From positions 310,001-374,000 of the forward strand of contig NZ_JACHHK010000001.1 in assembly GCF_014202755.1 (NCBI RefSeq): 64,000 nt of DNA, read 5' to 3'. Each line of letters opens with the position of its first letter. Position 1 is the stretch's first letter. Shown one piece after another: positions 17,801 through 25,070 of this stretch. Source of the DNA: Catenisphaera adipataccumulans (lineage in GTDB: Bacteria > Bacillota_I > Bacilli_A > Erysipelotrichales > Erysipelotrichaceae). Under the pieces are notes generated by a model. That model saw nothing but the letters and a program-made list of their open reading frames with translations. It did no database searches and was not told the DNA's origin. Position numbers and translations under genes: made by a program.

Positions 17801-17923
17801 CGTCTTGCCGGACCCTGTATCGCCGGTGATCAGAAAGAGATTTTGATTGGGTCTTCGAAAATCGATCGTTGTTTTTTTGCCGTAGGAGCCAAACGCCTGC
17901 ATGGTCAGTAGTATGGGTTTCAT
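14816..17923 (-). CDS. sbcC: Exonuclease SbcCD, ATPase subunit SbcC
   Basis: A 1035-residue SMC/Rad50-like protein. The Walker A motif is GDTGSGKTT (residues 34-42). Long Gln/Ala-rich coiled coils flank a central zinc hook CPVCGSLDHPHPC. The ABC signature LSGGESFMAALSLALG and Walker B LDMLFIDEGFGSLD are at the C-terminus. With SbcD it opens hairpins and trims blocked DNA ends during replication and repair. Its start overlaps the sbcD stop as ATGA. The length and Gln-rich coiled coil are normal for Firmicutes. Confidence 0.96.
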   Translation of the reverse strand: MKPILLTMQAFGSYGKKTTIDFRRPNQNLFLITGDTGSGKTTIFDAIVFALYGHGSGARFQSQYADLKTEPYVELRFEDKGKVYTIDRHPRHLRAYKRGEGTTMEREKVSLMMPDGTMCETREINRTVEEIIGLDRKQFMQVGMIAQGEFIHVLRASSDERKVIFRKLFHTDVYRRMIDELKKRKNAEDETIQAIRRRWHEALHQVQTTDKAMQASIKALSEQELNADMMTAFLAELEQQCTRDALEQTRAETALHQAETTRDAARSAYAKAENLQKSFASRDEAEKELEVCRQQEKTIQQMSVTIHKADEAFRIRTLDQLYQDQHRQTNQLQTELQECQAKLPQAQNTLKQAQEQLQKAEETKQICDEAGVRTDSIVNAYLEMDQKIREADQKLEQTRCLNEEAQRKAKNQIERYETWQKEIQAKTKQRDQLQDVPAAYARWQNETERLDRLQKAYIQWKQKESEAAALKQAAAKAQDQYLKSRKDWQNCSEQYQTLHTAFLDAQAGILAREALQEGKPCPVCGSLDHPHPCDLPEDLQDLSREAVQDAEKKAQASNAIMSAAAKQAQTAAQQAADAAAAAEQLYADLEQTLHLQKGEQAETRLTQKTKENQEAGDQLMRQIKQLKELQAWLQEAERLKTDREQELTDAKTAAQTAADAYLQAETQRKMLKEDHTFENPAAAEAVRQKAQEQKAKAAAAAAEARRQADQAQNEWQRLQTLIGRDQKAWPAARQEEQERLQKRDELIKRTGQIDWEETAARFTPADVEQNRRIVNDHQVRKAKAEELIQAMDRLIGAQVRPDLEALKARMITADSRREQQRQRLDDALEQSRNNHRIHQQLEADLSRNAEAVKKHRRLQELYAQLAGNVSGSRMDLETYAQRIYLEQILEAANERFREMTDGAYELRMVDLDKAGTGKNRGLDFMVYSSVNEAEREVSTLSGGESFMAALSLALGMADTIRAEKGSIDLDMLFIDEGFGSLDDHARDQAVRILQKMAGTRQIGIISHVTELKQGIEDQLIVFKDSDGSHVHWQIS

Positions 17924-19041
17924 GTATTTTCCTCCTGGACAGTATTGTATACGTCTTTCAGTATTTCTTTTTCGGCTTCATCAAGATCTGGTAAAAAATC
18001 ACAAACCAATTCAAATGGATCGATTTCCGGCCGGCTGTGTATCGGTCGGTACAAGTGCGGCGGATCTGTGCGGCGGATCTCCAACAAATGCGGAAACGCC
18101 TGCCGCAGACGCGCCTGTTCATCAACATCCAGTGCCCTCTCAACGATCAATGACACATAATCATCGCTGGCCTGCGCTTCCAAAGATTCAACGGATCCGC
18201 TCAGCACGCGAACCTGACGCAGGGGATGCAGCGGCAGGACTGAAACCGAAATTTGCCCTTTTTCCTGCAGATCATAAACCACGATGCCTTTCTGCTGCCC
18301 GGCTTCGCTGACCGAAGCAGCCAACGGCGACCCACAGTAACGATGACAGTCATCTCCCAGGCGCATCGGTTTATGAATATGACCCAGCGCCGCGACGTCA
18401 AAAGCCTGCAGGATATGGCCGGCGATCGCATCAATGTTGCCGACAGTGCGCATCTCGGAATCGGCCCGCTCCACAGCTTCAGCCGGCATGCCGAACGGCA
18501 GATAAAACTGATGACTGACCAGCACATTGCGCTGTTTCAGATCAATGGCTGCCTTCTGGATCAATTCATTCACGGCTTCCTGATAAGTGCGCCCCTCGCC
18601 GACGATTTCCCGCACCATCGAGGGCTTCACAAACGGCAGCAGATAGAAGTTCACGGGGCCGTATGCATCGTGGAGCACGATCTTTTCGATGCTTTCTCCT
18701 TCATGCATCGGCGGTTTGCCGATCATATAAATATTCTGCTTCTGCAGCACCGGGCGGAAACTGTTGATGCGCGCCGCACTGTCGTGGTTGCCGCTGATCA
18801 TCATCAGGACAGCCTGCGGGCAGGCTTCCTGCAGCAGGCGCACAAAATCATTGAACAAATCCACTGCTTTGGCCGGCGGCATTGCTTTATCATAGATATC
18901 ACCGGCGATCAAGATCACATCCGGACATTCCTGCTGCGCATACTGTGCAATTTGGGTAAAAATGTATTGTTGGTCGTCCTGCAGATCATAGCTCATCAGT
19001 TTTAAACCAATGTGCAGGTCCGATAAATGAAAGAGTTTCAT
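17920..19041 (-). CDS. sbcD: Exonuclease SbcCD, nuclease subunit SbcD
   Basis: A 373-residue Mre11-type nuclease. The phosphoesterase motifs are in order: LSDLHIG, IAGDIYDKAMPP, ISGNHDS, LVSHQF and ALGHIHKP. The C-terminal capping part (about 270-373) is present. It forms the SbcCD complex with the next gene. A AGGAGGG site precedes the ATG. A terminator hairpin lies only about 14 nt upstream, so its transcription either reads through from the DUF3284 gene or starts inside that gene. Confidence 0.95.
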   Translation of the reverse strand: MKLFHLSDLHIGLKLMSYDLQDDQQYIFTQIAQYAQQECPDVILIAGDIYDKAMPPAKAVDLFNDFVRLLQEACPQAVLMMISGNHDSAARINSFRPVLQKQNIYMIGKPPMHEGESIEKIVLHDAYGPVNFYLLPFVKPSMVREIVGEGRTYQEAVNELIQKAAIDLKQRNVLVSHQFYLPFGMPAEAVERADSEMRTVGNIDAIAGHILQAFDVAALGHIHKPMRLGDDCHRYCGSPLAASVSEAGQQKGIVVYDLQEKGQISVSVLPLHPLRQVRVLSGSVESLEAQASDDYVSLIVERALDVDEQARLRQAFPHLLEIRRTDPPHLYRPIHSRPEIDPFELVCDFLPDLDEAEKEILKDVYNTVQEENT

Positions 19042-19054
19042 TGGTTCCCTCCTA

Positions 19055-19079
19055 TAAAAAAGGGCAGCCTAGCTGCCTT
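19055..19079 (-). terminator. Terminator of the DUF3284 gene, with the stop codon in its loop
   Basis: GGCAGC pairs with GCTGCC around a TAG loop, followed by C and six T on the minus strand. The TAG is the stop codon of the DUF3284 gene. The T-run runs almost directly into the sbcD ribosome site. Confidence 0.8.
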
Positions 19080-19491
19080 TGAGTAAATGCTGTTCCATGC
19101 GCTTAAACAATTTACGCAGACGGCGTTTGGAGATCCGGTCCATCAGCTTGACCTGCCAATTGGAGTCCGGCTGCCCATCCAGCCGATGATAATGATCACG
19201 GTAGCGGATCCGGCAATGTTGGTCGTCCAAGGTTTCCAATTCATACGTAACCGTGATTTCCTCGGTCTCAGAACGAGATACCGAAGTATACAGATGATCC
19301 GTTTCAACCTCTTTGACACAAATCGTAAATTCCTTTCCGTCCTGGGTCTTTTTCTTATACGTATAGCCTTTGTGGATCGTTTTCGGGGCGATCTTCTTTC
19401 CGGTCGCCTGTTCGATGTCACCGGCCAGCGACTGCATCAGTTCCTGATAAAACCGTTTGGCCGGCACCCGCATTGTATATTCCATTTCCAT
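19069..19491 (-). CDS. DUF3284-family protein
   Basis: 140 residues from the chosen ATG. Small cytoplasmic family with alternating beta strands: MEMEYTMRVPAKRFYQELMQSL at the start and a central TVTYELETLDDQHCRIRYRDHY. The C-terminal basic helix ISKRRLRKLFKRMEQHLL may bind nucleic acid or membrane. Function unknown. The frame is open for 30 more codons upstream, but these lie in the promoter region shared with the divergent helicase gene. The ATG at 19491 is 6 nt from an extended -10 box and has no Shine-Dalgarno, so a leaderless message is expected. Confidence 0.78.
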   Translation of the reverse strand: MEMEYTMRVPAKRFYQELMQSLAGDIEQATGKKIAPKTIHKGYTYKKKTQDGKEFTICVKEVETDHLYTSVSRSETEEITVTYELETLDDQHCRIRYRDHYHRLDGQPDSNWQVKLMDRISKRRLRKLFKRMEQHLLKGS

Positions 19492-19497
19492 GGTTCT

Positions 19498-19506
19498 ATT
19501 GTAACA
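19498..19506 (-). promoter_or_regulatory. Extended -10 promoter predicted to give a leaderless mRNA for the DUF3284 gene
   Basis: TGT-TACAAT at 19498-19506 is separated by the 6-nt spacer AGAACC from the ATG at 19491. No good -35 box is seen, as expected for an extended -10 promoter. Confidence 0.6.
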
Positions 19507-19523
19507 CAGGTCAACAGGAATCA

Positions 19524-19552
19524 TTGATCGATTTTCACAATCCGGGTACAAT
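19524..19552 (+). promoter_or_regulatory. Promoter predicted to give a leaderless mRNA for the PLD-helicase gene
   Basis: TTGATC (19524-19529), 17-bp spacer and TACAAT (19547-19552) are followed by GGAACC and then the ATG at 19559. The expected transcription start falls on the ATG itself. The discriminator differs by only one base from that of the divergent DUF3284 promoter. Confidence 0.7.
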
Positions 19553-19558
19553 GGAACC

Positions 19559-22381
19559 ATGGAAAGTATCTTTGTGAGCAATGATCCTCGCCGCGGTCAG
19601 AAAGTTCTCTCTGTGCTGGAAAACGAACTCAGCCGCTGCACCGCTTTTGAGATGAGCGTTGCCTTTATCACCCTGGGCGGCATCACGCCGCTGCTGCAGA
19701 CCTTAAAAGAGCTGCAGGAAAATGGTATCCAAGGACGCATCCTGACCACAGATTATCTGCACTTCAGCGACCCGGCCGCTCTGGATAAACTAGACGCCAT
19801 GGATAATGTGGAACTGCGCATGTATCGCTGCCAGGATTCAGTCGGCTTCCACACCAAGGGATATCTATTCCGTAACGGTCTGTCCATGCATATTCTGATC
19901 GGCAGTTCGAATCTGACCCAGTCTGCCCTGACCCGCAATAAGGAATGGAACACCGAAGTGCTGACGATCGGTGAAAGCGAATACGCCAAAAGCGTTGAGG
20001 ACGAATTCCATACGTATTGGGAAGCGAAACAGACCCAGCCTTATGCGGCGGTCCGCACAGAATACCGCCAGGAATACTATGAACAGAAAAGAACGGCGCC
20101 AAAACCCGCACCCGTCAAACGGCTCGTGCCCAACACGATGCAGAAGGGCCTGATCCATCAGATCCTTAAAGCTAAACAGCGTCATGAACACAAAGGTCTG
20201 CTCATCTCCGCAACAGGTACCGGAAAAACCTATGCCGCCGCTTTTGCGATGCAGGAATTGAACGTCAAACACGTTCTGTTTCTTGTACACCGGGAACAAA
20301 TTGCCCGGCAGGCCATGGCTTCCTTTCAAAATGTATTCAAAAACACCCGGACGTTCGGACTGCTGTCGGGACATGAAAAAAACTTTTCTGCCGAATATCT
20401 GTTTTCGACCATGCAGACGATGGCACAAAAGGACATCCGCTCCCGCTTCGATCCGGCTGCCTTTGATGTGATCATCATTGATGAAGTACATCGTGCCGGT
20501 GCTCCAAGCTATCAGACCATCATGAATTATTTCACGCCGGCATACTGGCTGGGCATGAGTGCCAGTCCGGAACGGACCGACGGCTTTGATATCTACCAGC
20601 TGTTTGATCATCATATCTTGTACGAGATCCGTCTTCAGCAGGCATTGGAAGAGGATTTTCTCTGTCCTTTTCATTATTTCGGCATCCGCGATCTGGAACT
20701 GGACGGCCGCACGATCGATGATACGTCGACCTTCGCCGCCCTGACCGATGACCTGCGCGTCGACTATATCCTGAAACAAGCTGCCTACTACGGCTATTCC
20801 GGAGCCCGGGTCAAGGGCCTGATATTCTGCCGGACGGTAGCAGAAGCCAAAGCGCTGTCCGCAAAATTCAACGCCCGCGGTCTGCGCACCGAAGCGCTGT
20901 CCGGCGAAGATCCTCAGGAATATCGCGAAACTTGTATCCGCCGGCTGACTCAGGAAGAACTTGAAGATCATCTGGACTATCTATTCAGTGTCGATATTTT
21001 CAATGAAGGTGTGGATATTCCGGAAATCAATCAAGTGATCTTGCTGAGGCCGACGCAAAGCGTGGTCATTTTTGTGCAGCAGCTGGGCCGCGGTCTGCGA
21101 AAAGCGAAAGGCAAAGAATTTGTAGTCGTCATTGATTTTATCGGCAACTATAAAAACAATTTTATGATCCCGATGGCACTGTCCGGCGACCGCTCATACA
21201 ATAAGGATACCGTACGGCATTATCTGCAGGAAGGCAGCCGCATCATTCCCGGCAGTTCAACGCTGCATTTCGATCCGATCACGCGCCAGCGGATCTATGA
21301 ATCCATCGATATGGCGAATTTCAATGATCTGCGCCTGATCAAAGAAGCCTATCAGCAGCTGCGGTTTAAACTGGGACGGATCCCGGACCTGAAAGATTTC
21401 GATATTTACGGGGCGATCGATCCGATCCGGATCTTCGACCAGAACTCATTGGGATCCTATCATTGTTTTCTGAAAAAATACGAAAAAGCATACAAGACCC
21501 GGTTCACTCCGCTGCAGGAACATATCCTGGAATTTTTATCCCGCAAATTCGGCGCCGGCAAACGTCCGCATGAACTCATTTTAGTGAAATATGCACTAGC
21601 CGGATCCAACCAACTGATCCGCGATACGTTTCACAGACTGCGCGATCAATATCAAATCGAAACGGATGACAGGACCCGCATCAATCTGGTCAACCTGATG
21701 ACGAACAACTTTGCTTCTGGTTCGGCAAAAAATCGATATGCGGACTGTATTCTGATCCAAGAATGCGGCAGTGATTATTGTGCATCCGATGCCTTTGCCC
21801 AAGCGCTGAACGATCCATCATTCCGGCAGGAAGTATCGGATCTGGTCGAATTCGGGCTGCACCGATGCCGCCAAAAATACGCCGAGCGTTACGAAAACAC
21901 TTCGTTCTGCCTCTACGCAAAATACACTTATGAAGATGTCTGCCGTCTGCTGGAGTGGGAAAAGAACCAGGTGCCGTTAAATATCGGCGGCTATAAATAC
22001 GATGAACGAACGAAGACCTACCCCGTCTTCATCAACTATGATAAAGAAGATGACATTGCGGCAACGATCAAATATGCCGACCGGCTGCTTGCGCCCGACC
22101 GGCTGCTCGCATTGTCCAAATCCAACCGCACGGAAGCTTCTGAAGATGTGCAGATCGCATTACATGCAAAGAAGCTCGGCGTGCAGATGGACCTGTTCAT
22201 CCGTAAAAACAAAAACGATGCCAACACCGCAAAAGAATTCTATTATATGGGCAAGATCCAGGCAACAGGACACTGCCATGAAATCATGATGCCCGGCACG
22301 GATGCCAAAGCGGTGGAAATCGAATACAAGCTGAAAACACCGATACAAGATGATCTATACGATTATATCGTCAACAGATAA
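19559..22381 (+). CDS. PLD-like nuclease + superfamily 2 helicase + DUF3427 protein
   Basis: A 940-residue protein. Residues 1 to about 165 form a PLD-like domain with GFHTKGYLF and IGSSNLTQSAL (HxK...N pattern). A DEAD/DEAH helicase core follows with Walker A SATGTGKTYAAAFA (about 217), DEVH box IIIDEVHRAGAPS (about 310), motif III GMSASPERTDG, and motif VI QQLGRGLRKAKGKEF. The last 350 residues match the DUF3427 type. The family is widespread, is often near DNA repair or defence genes, and its substrate is unknown. Neighbours SbcCD and MutT suggest DNA maintenance. No Shine-Dalgarno is present, and the -10 box ends 6 nt before the ATG. Confidence 0.88.
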   Translation: MESIFVSNDPRRGQKVLSVLENELSRCTAFEMSVAFITLGGITPLLQTLKELQENGIQGRILTTDYLHFSDPAALDKLDAMDNVELRMYRCQDSVGFHTKGYLFRNGLSMHILIGSSNLTQSALTRNKEWNTEVLTIGESEYAKSVEDEFHTYWEAKQTQPYAAVRTEYRQEYYEQKRTAPKPAPVKRLVPNTMQKGLIHQILKAKQRHEHKGLLISATGTGKTYAAAFAMQELNVKHVLFLVHREQIARQAMASFQNVFKNTRTFGLLSGHEKNFSAEYLFSTMQTMAQKDIRSRFDPAAFDVIIIDEVHRAGAPSYQTIMNYFTPAYWLGMSASPERTDGFDIYQLFDHHILYEIRLQQALEEDFLCPFHYFGIRDLELDGRTIDDTSTFAALTDDLRVDYILKQAAYYGYSGARVKGLIFCRTVAEAKALSAKFNARGLRTEALSGEDPQEYRETCIRRLTQEELEDHLDYLFSVDIFNEGVDIPEINQVILLRPTQSVVIFVQQLGRGLRKAKGKEFVVVIDFIGNYKNNFMIPMALSGDRSYNKDTVRHYLQEGSRIIPGSSTLHFDPITRQRIYESIDMANFNDLRLIKEAYQQLRFKLGRIPDLKDFDIYGAIDPIRIFDQNSLGSYHCFLKKYEKAYKTRFTPLQEHILEFLSRKFGAGKRPHELILVKYALAGSNQLIRDTFHRLRDQYQIETDDRTRINLVNLMTNNFASGSAKNRYADCILIQECGSDYCASDAFAQALNDPSFRQEVSDLVEFGLHRCRQKYAERYENTSFCLYAKYTYEDVCRLLEWEKNQVPLNIGGYKYDERTKTYPVFINYDKEDDIAATIKYADRLLAPDRLLALSKSNRTEASEDVQIALHAKKLGVQMDLFIRKNKNDANTAKEFYYMGKIQATGHCHEIMMPGTDAKAVEIEYKLKTPIQDDLYDYIVNR

Positions 22382-22391
22382 GGAGACAGAA

Positions 22392-22805
22392 ATGAAATTC
22401 ATTCATGTAGCAGCTGCTATCATTCAAAAAGACGGCCGTATCTTTGCCACCCAGCGCGGATATGGTGCATTCAAGGATGGCTGGGAGTTTCCCGGCGGCA
22501 AGATCGAGCCAGGAGAAAGTGCCCCGGCTGCTTTGAAACGGGAGATCAAAGAAGAGCTGGACACCGACATCAATGTCGGTGAGCTGTGCGCCGTTTCGGA
22601 ATACGACTATCCGGATTTTCATATCTCTATGGAGTGCTACTGGTGCACCGTTCAGTCCGGCCATCTAAGCTTGCTGGAGCATGAAGATGCCCGCTGGCTG
22701 CCGGCCGATCAGCTTGAGGAAGTCAACTGGCTGCCGGCCGATGCACAGATCCTCGATCAAGTGAAAAAAGGCATGAAAAAAGCCGGTGATCAGCCGGCCA
22801 AATAA
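22392..22805 (+). CDS. mutT: MutT-type Nudix hydrolase (8-oxo-dGTP diphosphatase family)
   Basis: 137 residues, the usual MutT length. The Nudix box is complete: GGKIEPGESAPAALKREIKEEL, with the REIKEEL glutamates in place. The N-terminus MKFIHVAAAIIQKDGRIFATQRG is typical of MutT proteins that clean oxidised dGTP from the nucleotide pool. An AAGGAGA site 10 nt after the helicase stop supports co-expression with the helicase. Its 3' end overlaps the convergent ADP-ribosylglycohydrolase gene by 16 nt. Confidence 0.88.
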   Translation: MKFIHVAAAIIQKDGRIFATQRGYGAFKDGWEFPGGKIEPGESAPAALKREIKEELDTDINVGELCAVSEYDYPDFHISMECYWCTVQSGHLSLLEHEDARWLPADQLEEVNWLPADAQILDQVKKGMKKAGDQPAK

Positions 22806-23578
22806 GATTCAAAATCCTTCAGGATCTTGGTCAGACGAGGATCCAGATACTGCGTCGCCTGCTCGCGCAAGGCCGATGGAATACCATAATATGCCTCTGC
22901 CAGACCGCCGGCGATCGCCGCCAGTGTATCACTGTCGCCGCCGATAGAAATCGCATTGCGGATCGTATCCTCAAAGTCCTTCGCTTCGAAAAAAGCTTCC
23001 AACGCCTGCGGTACCGAACCTTGGCACGAGACATCAAATGTATAACTCGGTCGAATTTCATCCAACGTAAAGTTCAATGGATAATAGGACGCCGTGATCC
23101 AATCACGGATGTCCTTTTTTGATGCGCTGTGTCGGGCCAAATAGATAGAACCAGCGACAGCTTCCGCAGCCTTCAGTGCTTCCGGATGATCATGCGTGAC
23201 GGCTGTAACGGCATAGGCAAACTGTTTTGCCTGTACCATGGATCGAGATGCATCCCCGACGGCACTGATCCGCATGGCTGCGCCGTTGCCGAAACTATGA
23301 TACGGCTGCGGATCCTTTTCCATGAGCCAGCGTGCAAACCGGCCGCCGTATCCGGCAGAAGGATACAGTCGTCCCAGCTGCTGCATGGAACAAACCGCAT
23401 GCGCTGCCAGATCTTTGCCATCCGGCCGGCTGTCAAGAATGGCTTGGGCAACCGCCAGGGTCATGATACTGTCATCGGTCGGCCGGCAGTCCTTTGTAAA
23501 TAATTCAAAATCTTTCGCTTTATAGTTCTGCCATTCAAAGCGGGATCCGCAAATATCACCAATGATCGCTCCGAGCAT
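22790..23578 (-). CDS. ADP-ribosylglycohydrolase family protein
   Basis: A 262-residue protein of the DraG/ARH fold. Two metal-binding motifs are visible: RPTDDSIMTLAVAQAIL near residue 34 and IGGDSDTLAAIAGGLAEAYYG near residue 212. The family removes ADP-ribose from proteins or small molecules. No ADP-ribosyltransferase or nitrogenase gene is nearby, so the substrate is open. AAGGAGG precedes the ATG and a TATAAT lies just upstream. Confidence 0.87.
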   Translation of the reverse strand: MLGAIIGDICGSRFEWQNYKAKDFELFTKDCRPTDDSIMTLAVAQAILDSRPDGKDLAAHAVCSMQQLGRLYPSAGYGGRFARWLMEKDPQPYHSFGNGAAMRISAVGDASRSMVQAKQFAYAVTAVTHDHPEALKAAEAVAGSIYLARHSASKKDIRDWITASYYPLNFTLDEIRPSYTFDVSCQGSVPQALEAFFEAKDFEDTIRNAISIGGDSDTLAAIAGGLAEAYYGIPSALREQATQYLDPRLTKILKDFESYLAG

Positions 23579-23606
23579 GTTCTCCCTCCTTTTTTTCCAT
23601 TATAAC

Positions 23607-23631
23607 GAAAAAAGCCGTCAGCTGACGGCTA
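23607..23631 (-). terminator. Terminator closing the fatty acid operon
   Basis: A perfect 18-bp palindrome AGCCGTCAGCTGACGGCT is followed by six T on the minus strand. The plsC stop codon directly abuts it. Confidence 0.88.
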
Positions 23632-24309
23632 ATGTTCGATATATTGTTCGATTTTCGCCTGCACGTACAGACGCAGCTGCGCTTCATCTTTCTCCCGGTA
23701 GTCCTGATACGTGATCGGTGTGCCATAATGGATCTTCAGCACACGGTGCGCTTCTTTAGCACCGCCCAGATCATATGCAAAGTTCAGTGTCACCGGTACA
23801 ATGGTCGCCCGGCTCATTACCGCGGCCTGCAGGGAATTTTTTTTGAACGGATTCATCTGATCGCTTTTGGATCGGGTGCCTTCCGCAAACAGCAGAAGGT
23901 TCTTGCCGGCTCTTAAATAACGCATCGTTTCCCGCAGCATATGTACATTGCCTTCGCGGGTTTCGCGGTCGAAATGGATCGACTGAATATCGGTCGCCCA
24001 ACGGCCCAGCAGCGGCAATGATTCATTCTCTTTCTTAGAAATAAAGCTCAGCGGCACCGGGCACGAAGCCAAGATCAGCACCGGGTCCAATGTTCCCTGA
24101 TGATTGCTGACGAACAGCACGCCGTGTTTATCTTCCGCATTTTCCAAGCCGGATACTTTCAGCCGATAGCCCATCGCATCCAAAGCCCGGCGGGACCATA
24201 CCTGACAACGGGCATAGGCCGTCTCTAAATCAACATGTTCGTATTTTTTACTGTCTCTGTAGCAAGCCGGAACCTGCGGCAGACAACGGATAATTTTACT
24301 GATTCTCAT
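23629..24309 (-). CDS. plsC: 1-acyl-glycerol-3-phosphate acyltransferase PlsC
   Basis: 226 residues. The acyltransferase motifs are NHQGTLDPVLILA (HxxxxD-type, with Q in the third position) and FAEGTRSKSDQMNPFKKN. The C-terminus has IVPVTL. It adds the second acyl chain to lysophosphatidic acid at the membrane. The start at 24309 overlaps the acpS stop and has a GGGAGAGGG site; a longer open frame upstream is ignored. As last gene of the cluster it links fatty acid synthesis to phospholipid formation. Confidence 0.9.
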   Translation of the reverse strand: MRISKIIRCLPQVPACYRDSKKYEHVDLETAYARCQVWSRRALDAMGYRLKVSGLENAEDKHGVLFVSNHQGTLDPVLILASCPVPLSFISKKENESLPLLGRWATDIQSIHFDRETREGNVHMLRETMRYLRAGKNLLLFAEGTRSKSDQMNPFKKNSLQAAVMSRATIVPVTLNFAYDLGGAKEAHRVLKIHYGTPITYQDYREKDEAQLRLYVQAKIEQYIEH

Positions 24310-24637
24310 GATCCCTCTCCCTTTCCAGCACGACCATCGCGATGGCCGTCTCTTTTTCATGAGCAATCGAAATCCAGACACGGTACCCGGGCAGCGTTAT
24401 ATGCGGTGCCCCGTCGGCATCGTTCAGAATTTCATAATCCCGGATGCGGCCGGTCTGACCGGCTTTGATCAGCGCTTCTTTGGCGGCAAACCGACCAGCC
24501 AGATACGTTGTTTTCGCTTTGCCTTTCCGGTTATATTCCGCCTGCTCCCGTTCGGTCAATATCCGATCGGCCAGACGTTGTTCATCCGCACGGATGCGGT
24601 TGATATCGACAATATCACAGCCGATGCCGACGATCAT
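24296..24637 (-). CDS. acpS: Holo-[acyl-carrier-protein] synthase AcpS
   Basis: 113 residues, starting [17 protein letters not shown] with the metal-binding Asp, and containing [10 protein letters not shown] with the second catalytic Glu and the closing [17 protein letters not shown]. It transfers phosphopantetheine from CoA to the Ser of AcpP. Its start forms an ATGA overlap with fabZ. The modifying enzyme is thus in the same operon as its substrate AcpP. Confidence 0.95.
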   Translation of the reverse strand: MIVGIGCDIVDINRIRADEQRLADRILTEREQAEYNRKGKAKTTYLAGRFAAKEALIKAGQTGRIRDYEILNDADGAPHITLPGYRVWISIAHEKETAIAMVVLERERDHENQ

Positions 24638-25068
24638 TTTCCTGCATCCTGCAAAGCACACATGATCTCACCCTGGGCAACGGTTTTGCCCTCGACCGTA
24701 GCTTTGACATCCGCAAACGTAAGCATGGCTTTCTGTTTCGTGAAGGTCACCTCTAAACGCATCTGATCGCCGGGGATCACCTGACCGCGGAACCGCATCT
24801 TATTGATGCCCGCGAACAGCGCCAGTTTCCCGCGGTTTTCTTCCTTAGAAAGCAGCAGCACGGCCCCGGTCTGCGCCAGCGCTTCGACGATCAGTACACC
24901 AGGCATGACATGATACTGCGGAAAGTGACCTAAAAACTGCATTTCATTGGCGGTGACACATTTTGTGCCGACAATCTTGTCTTCGCTCATCTCTTCGATG
25001 CGGTCCACAAGCAAGAACGGATACCGATGCGGCAGAATTTCCTGGATTTGATTGGAATTGTATACCAT
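24634..25068 (-). CDS. fabZ: 3-hydroxyacyl-[ACP] dehydratase FabZ
   Basis: 144 residues, hot-dog fold. The catalytic His and Glu are in [25 protein letters not shown]. The N-terminus [17 protein letters not shown] is standard. It dehydrates 3-hydroxyacyl-ACP. An FabN/FabZ isomerase cannot be ruled out by sequence alone, and no second dehydratase or FabM is in the cluster. The ATG two codons downstream of the longest frame has the better spaced AAGGGAG site. Confidence 0.94.
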   Translation of the reverse strand: MVYNSNQIQEILPHRYPFLLVDRIEEMSEDKIVGTKCVTANEMQFLGHFPQYHVMPGVLIVEALAQTGAVLLLSKEENRGKLALFAGINKMRFRGQVIPGDQMRLEVTFTKQKAMLTFADVKATVEGKTVAQGEIMCALQDAGK

Positions 25069-25070
25069 GA

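Noticed and set aside
19865-20971. Minus-strand open frame of 368 codons inside the helicase gene
   Set aside because: Antisense shadow of a recognisable helicase; no ribosome site or family.
19559-22381. Known anti-phage system built on the PLD-helicase gene
   Set aside because: The partner genes that define the systems I know are absent; neighbours are MutT and SbcCD.
22790-23578. Toxin-antitoxin role (DarTG-like) for the ADP-ribosylglycohydrolase
   Set aside because: The fold is DraG/ARH rather than a macrodomain, and no ADP-ribosyltransferase toxin is adjacent.
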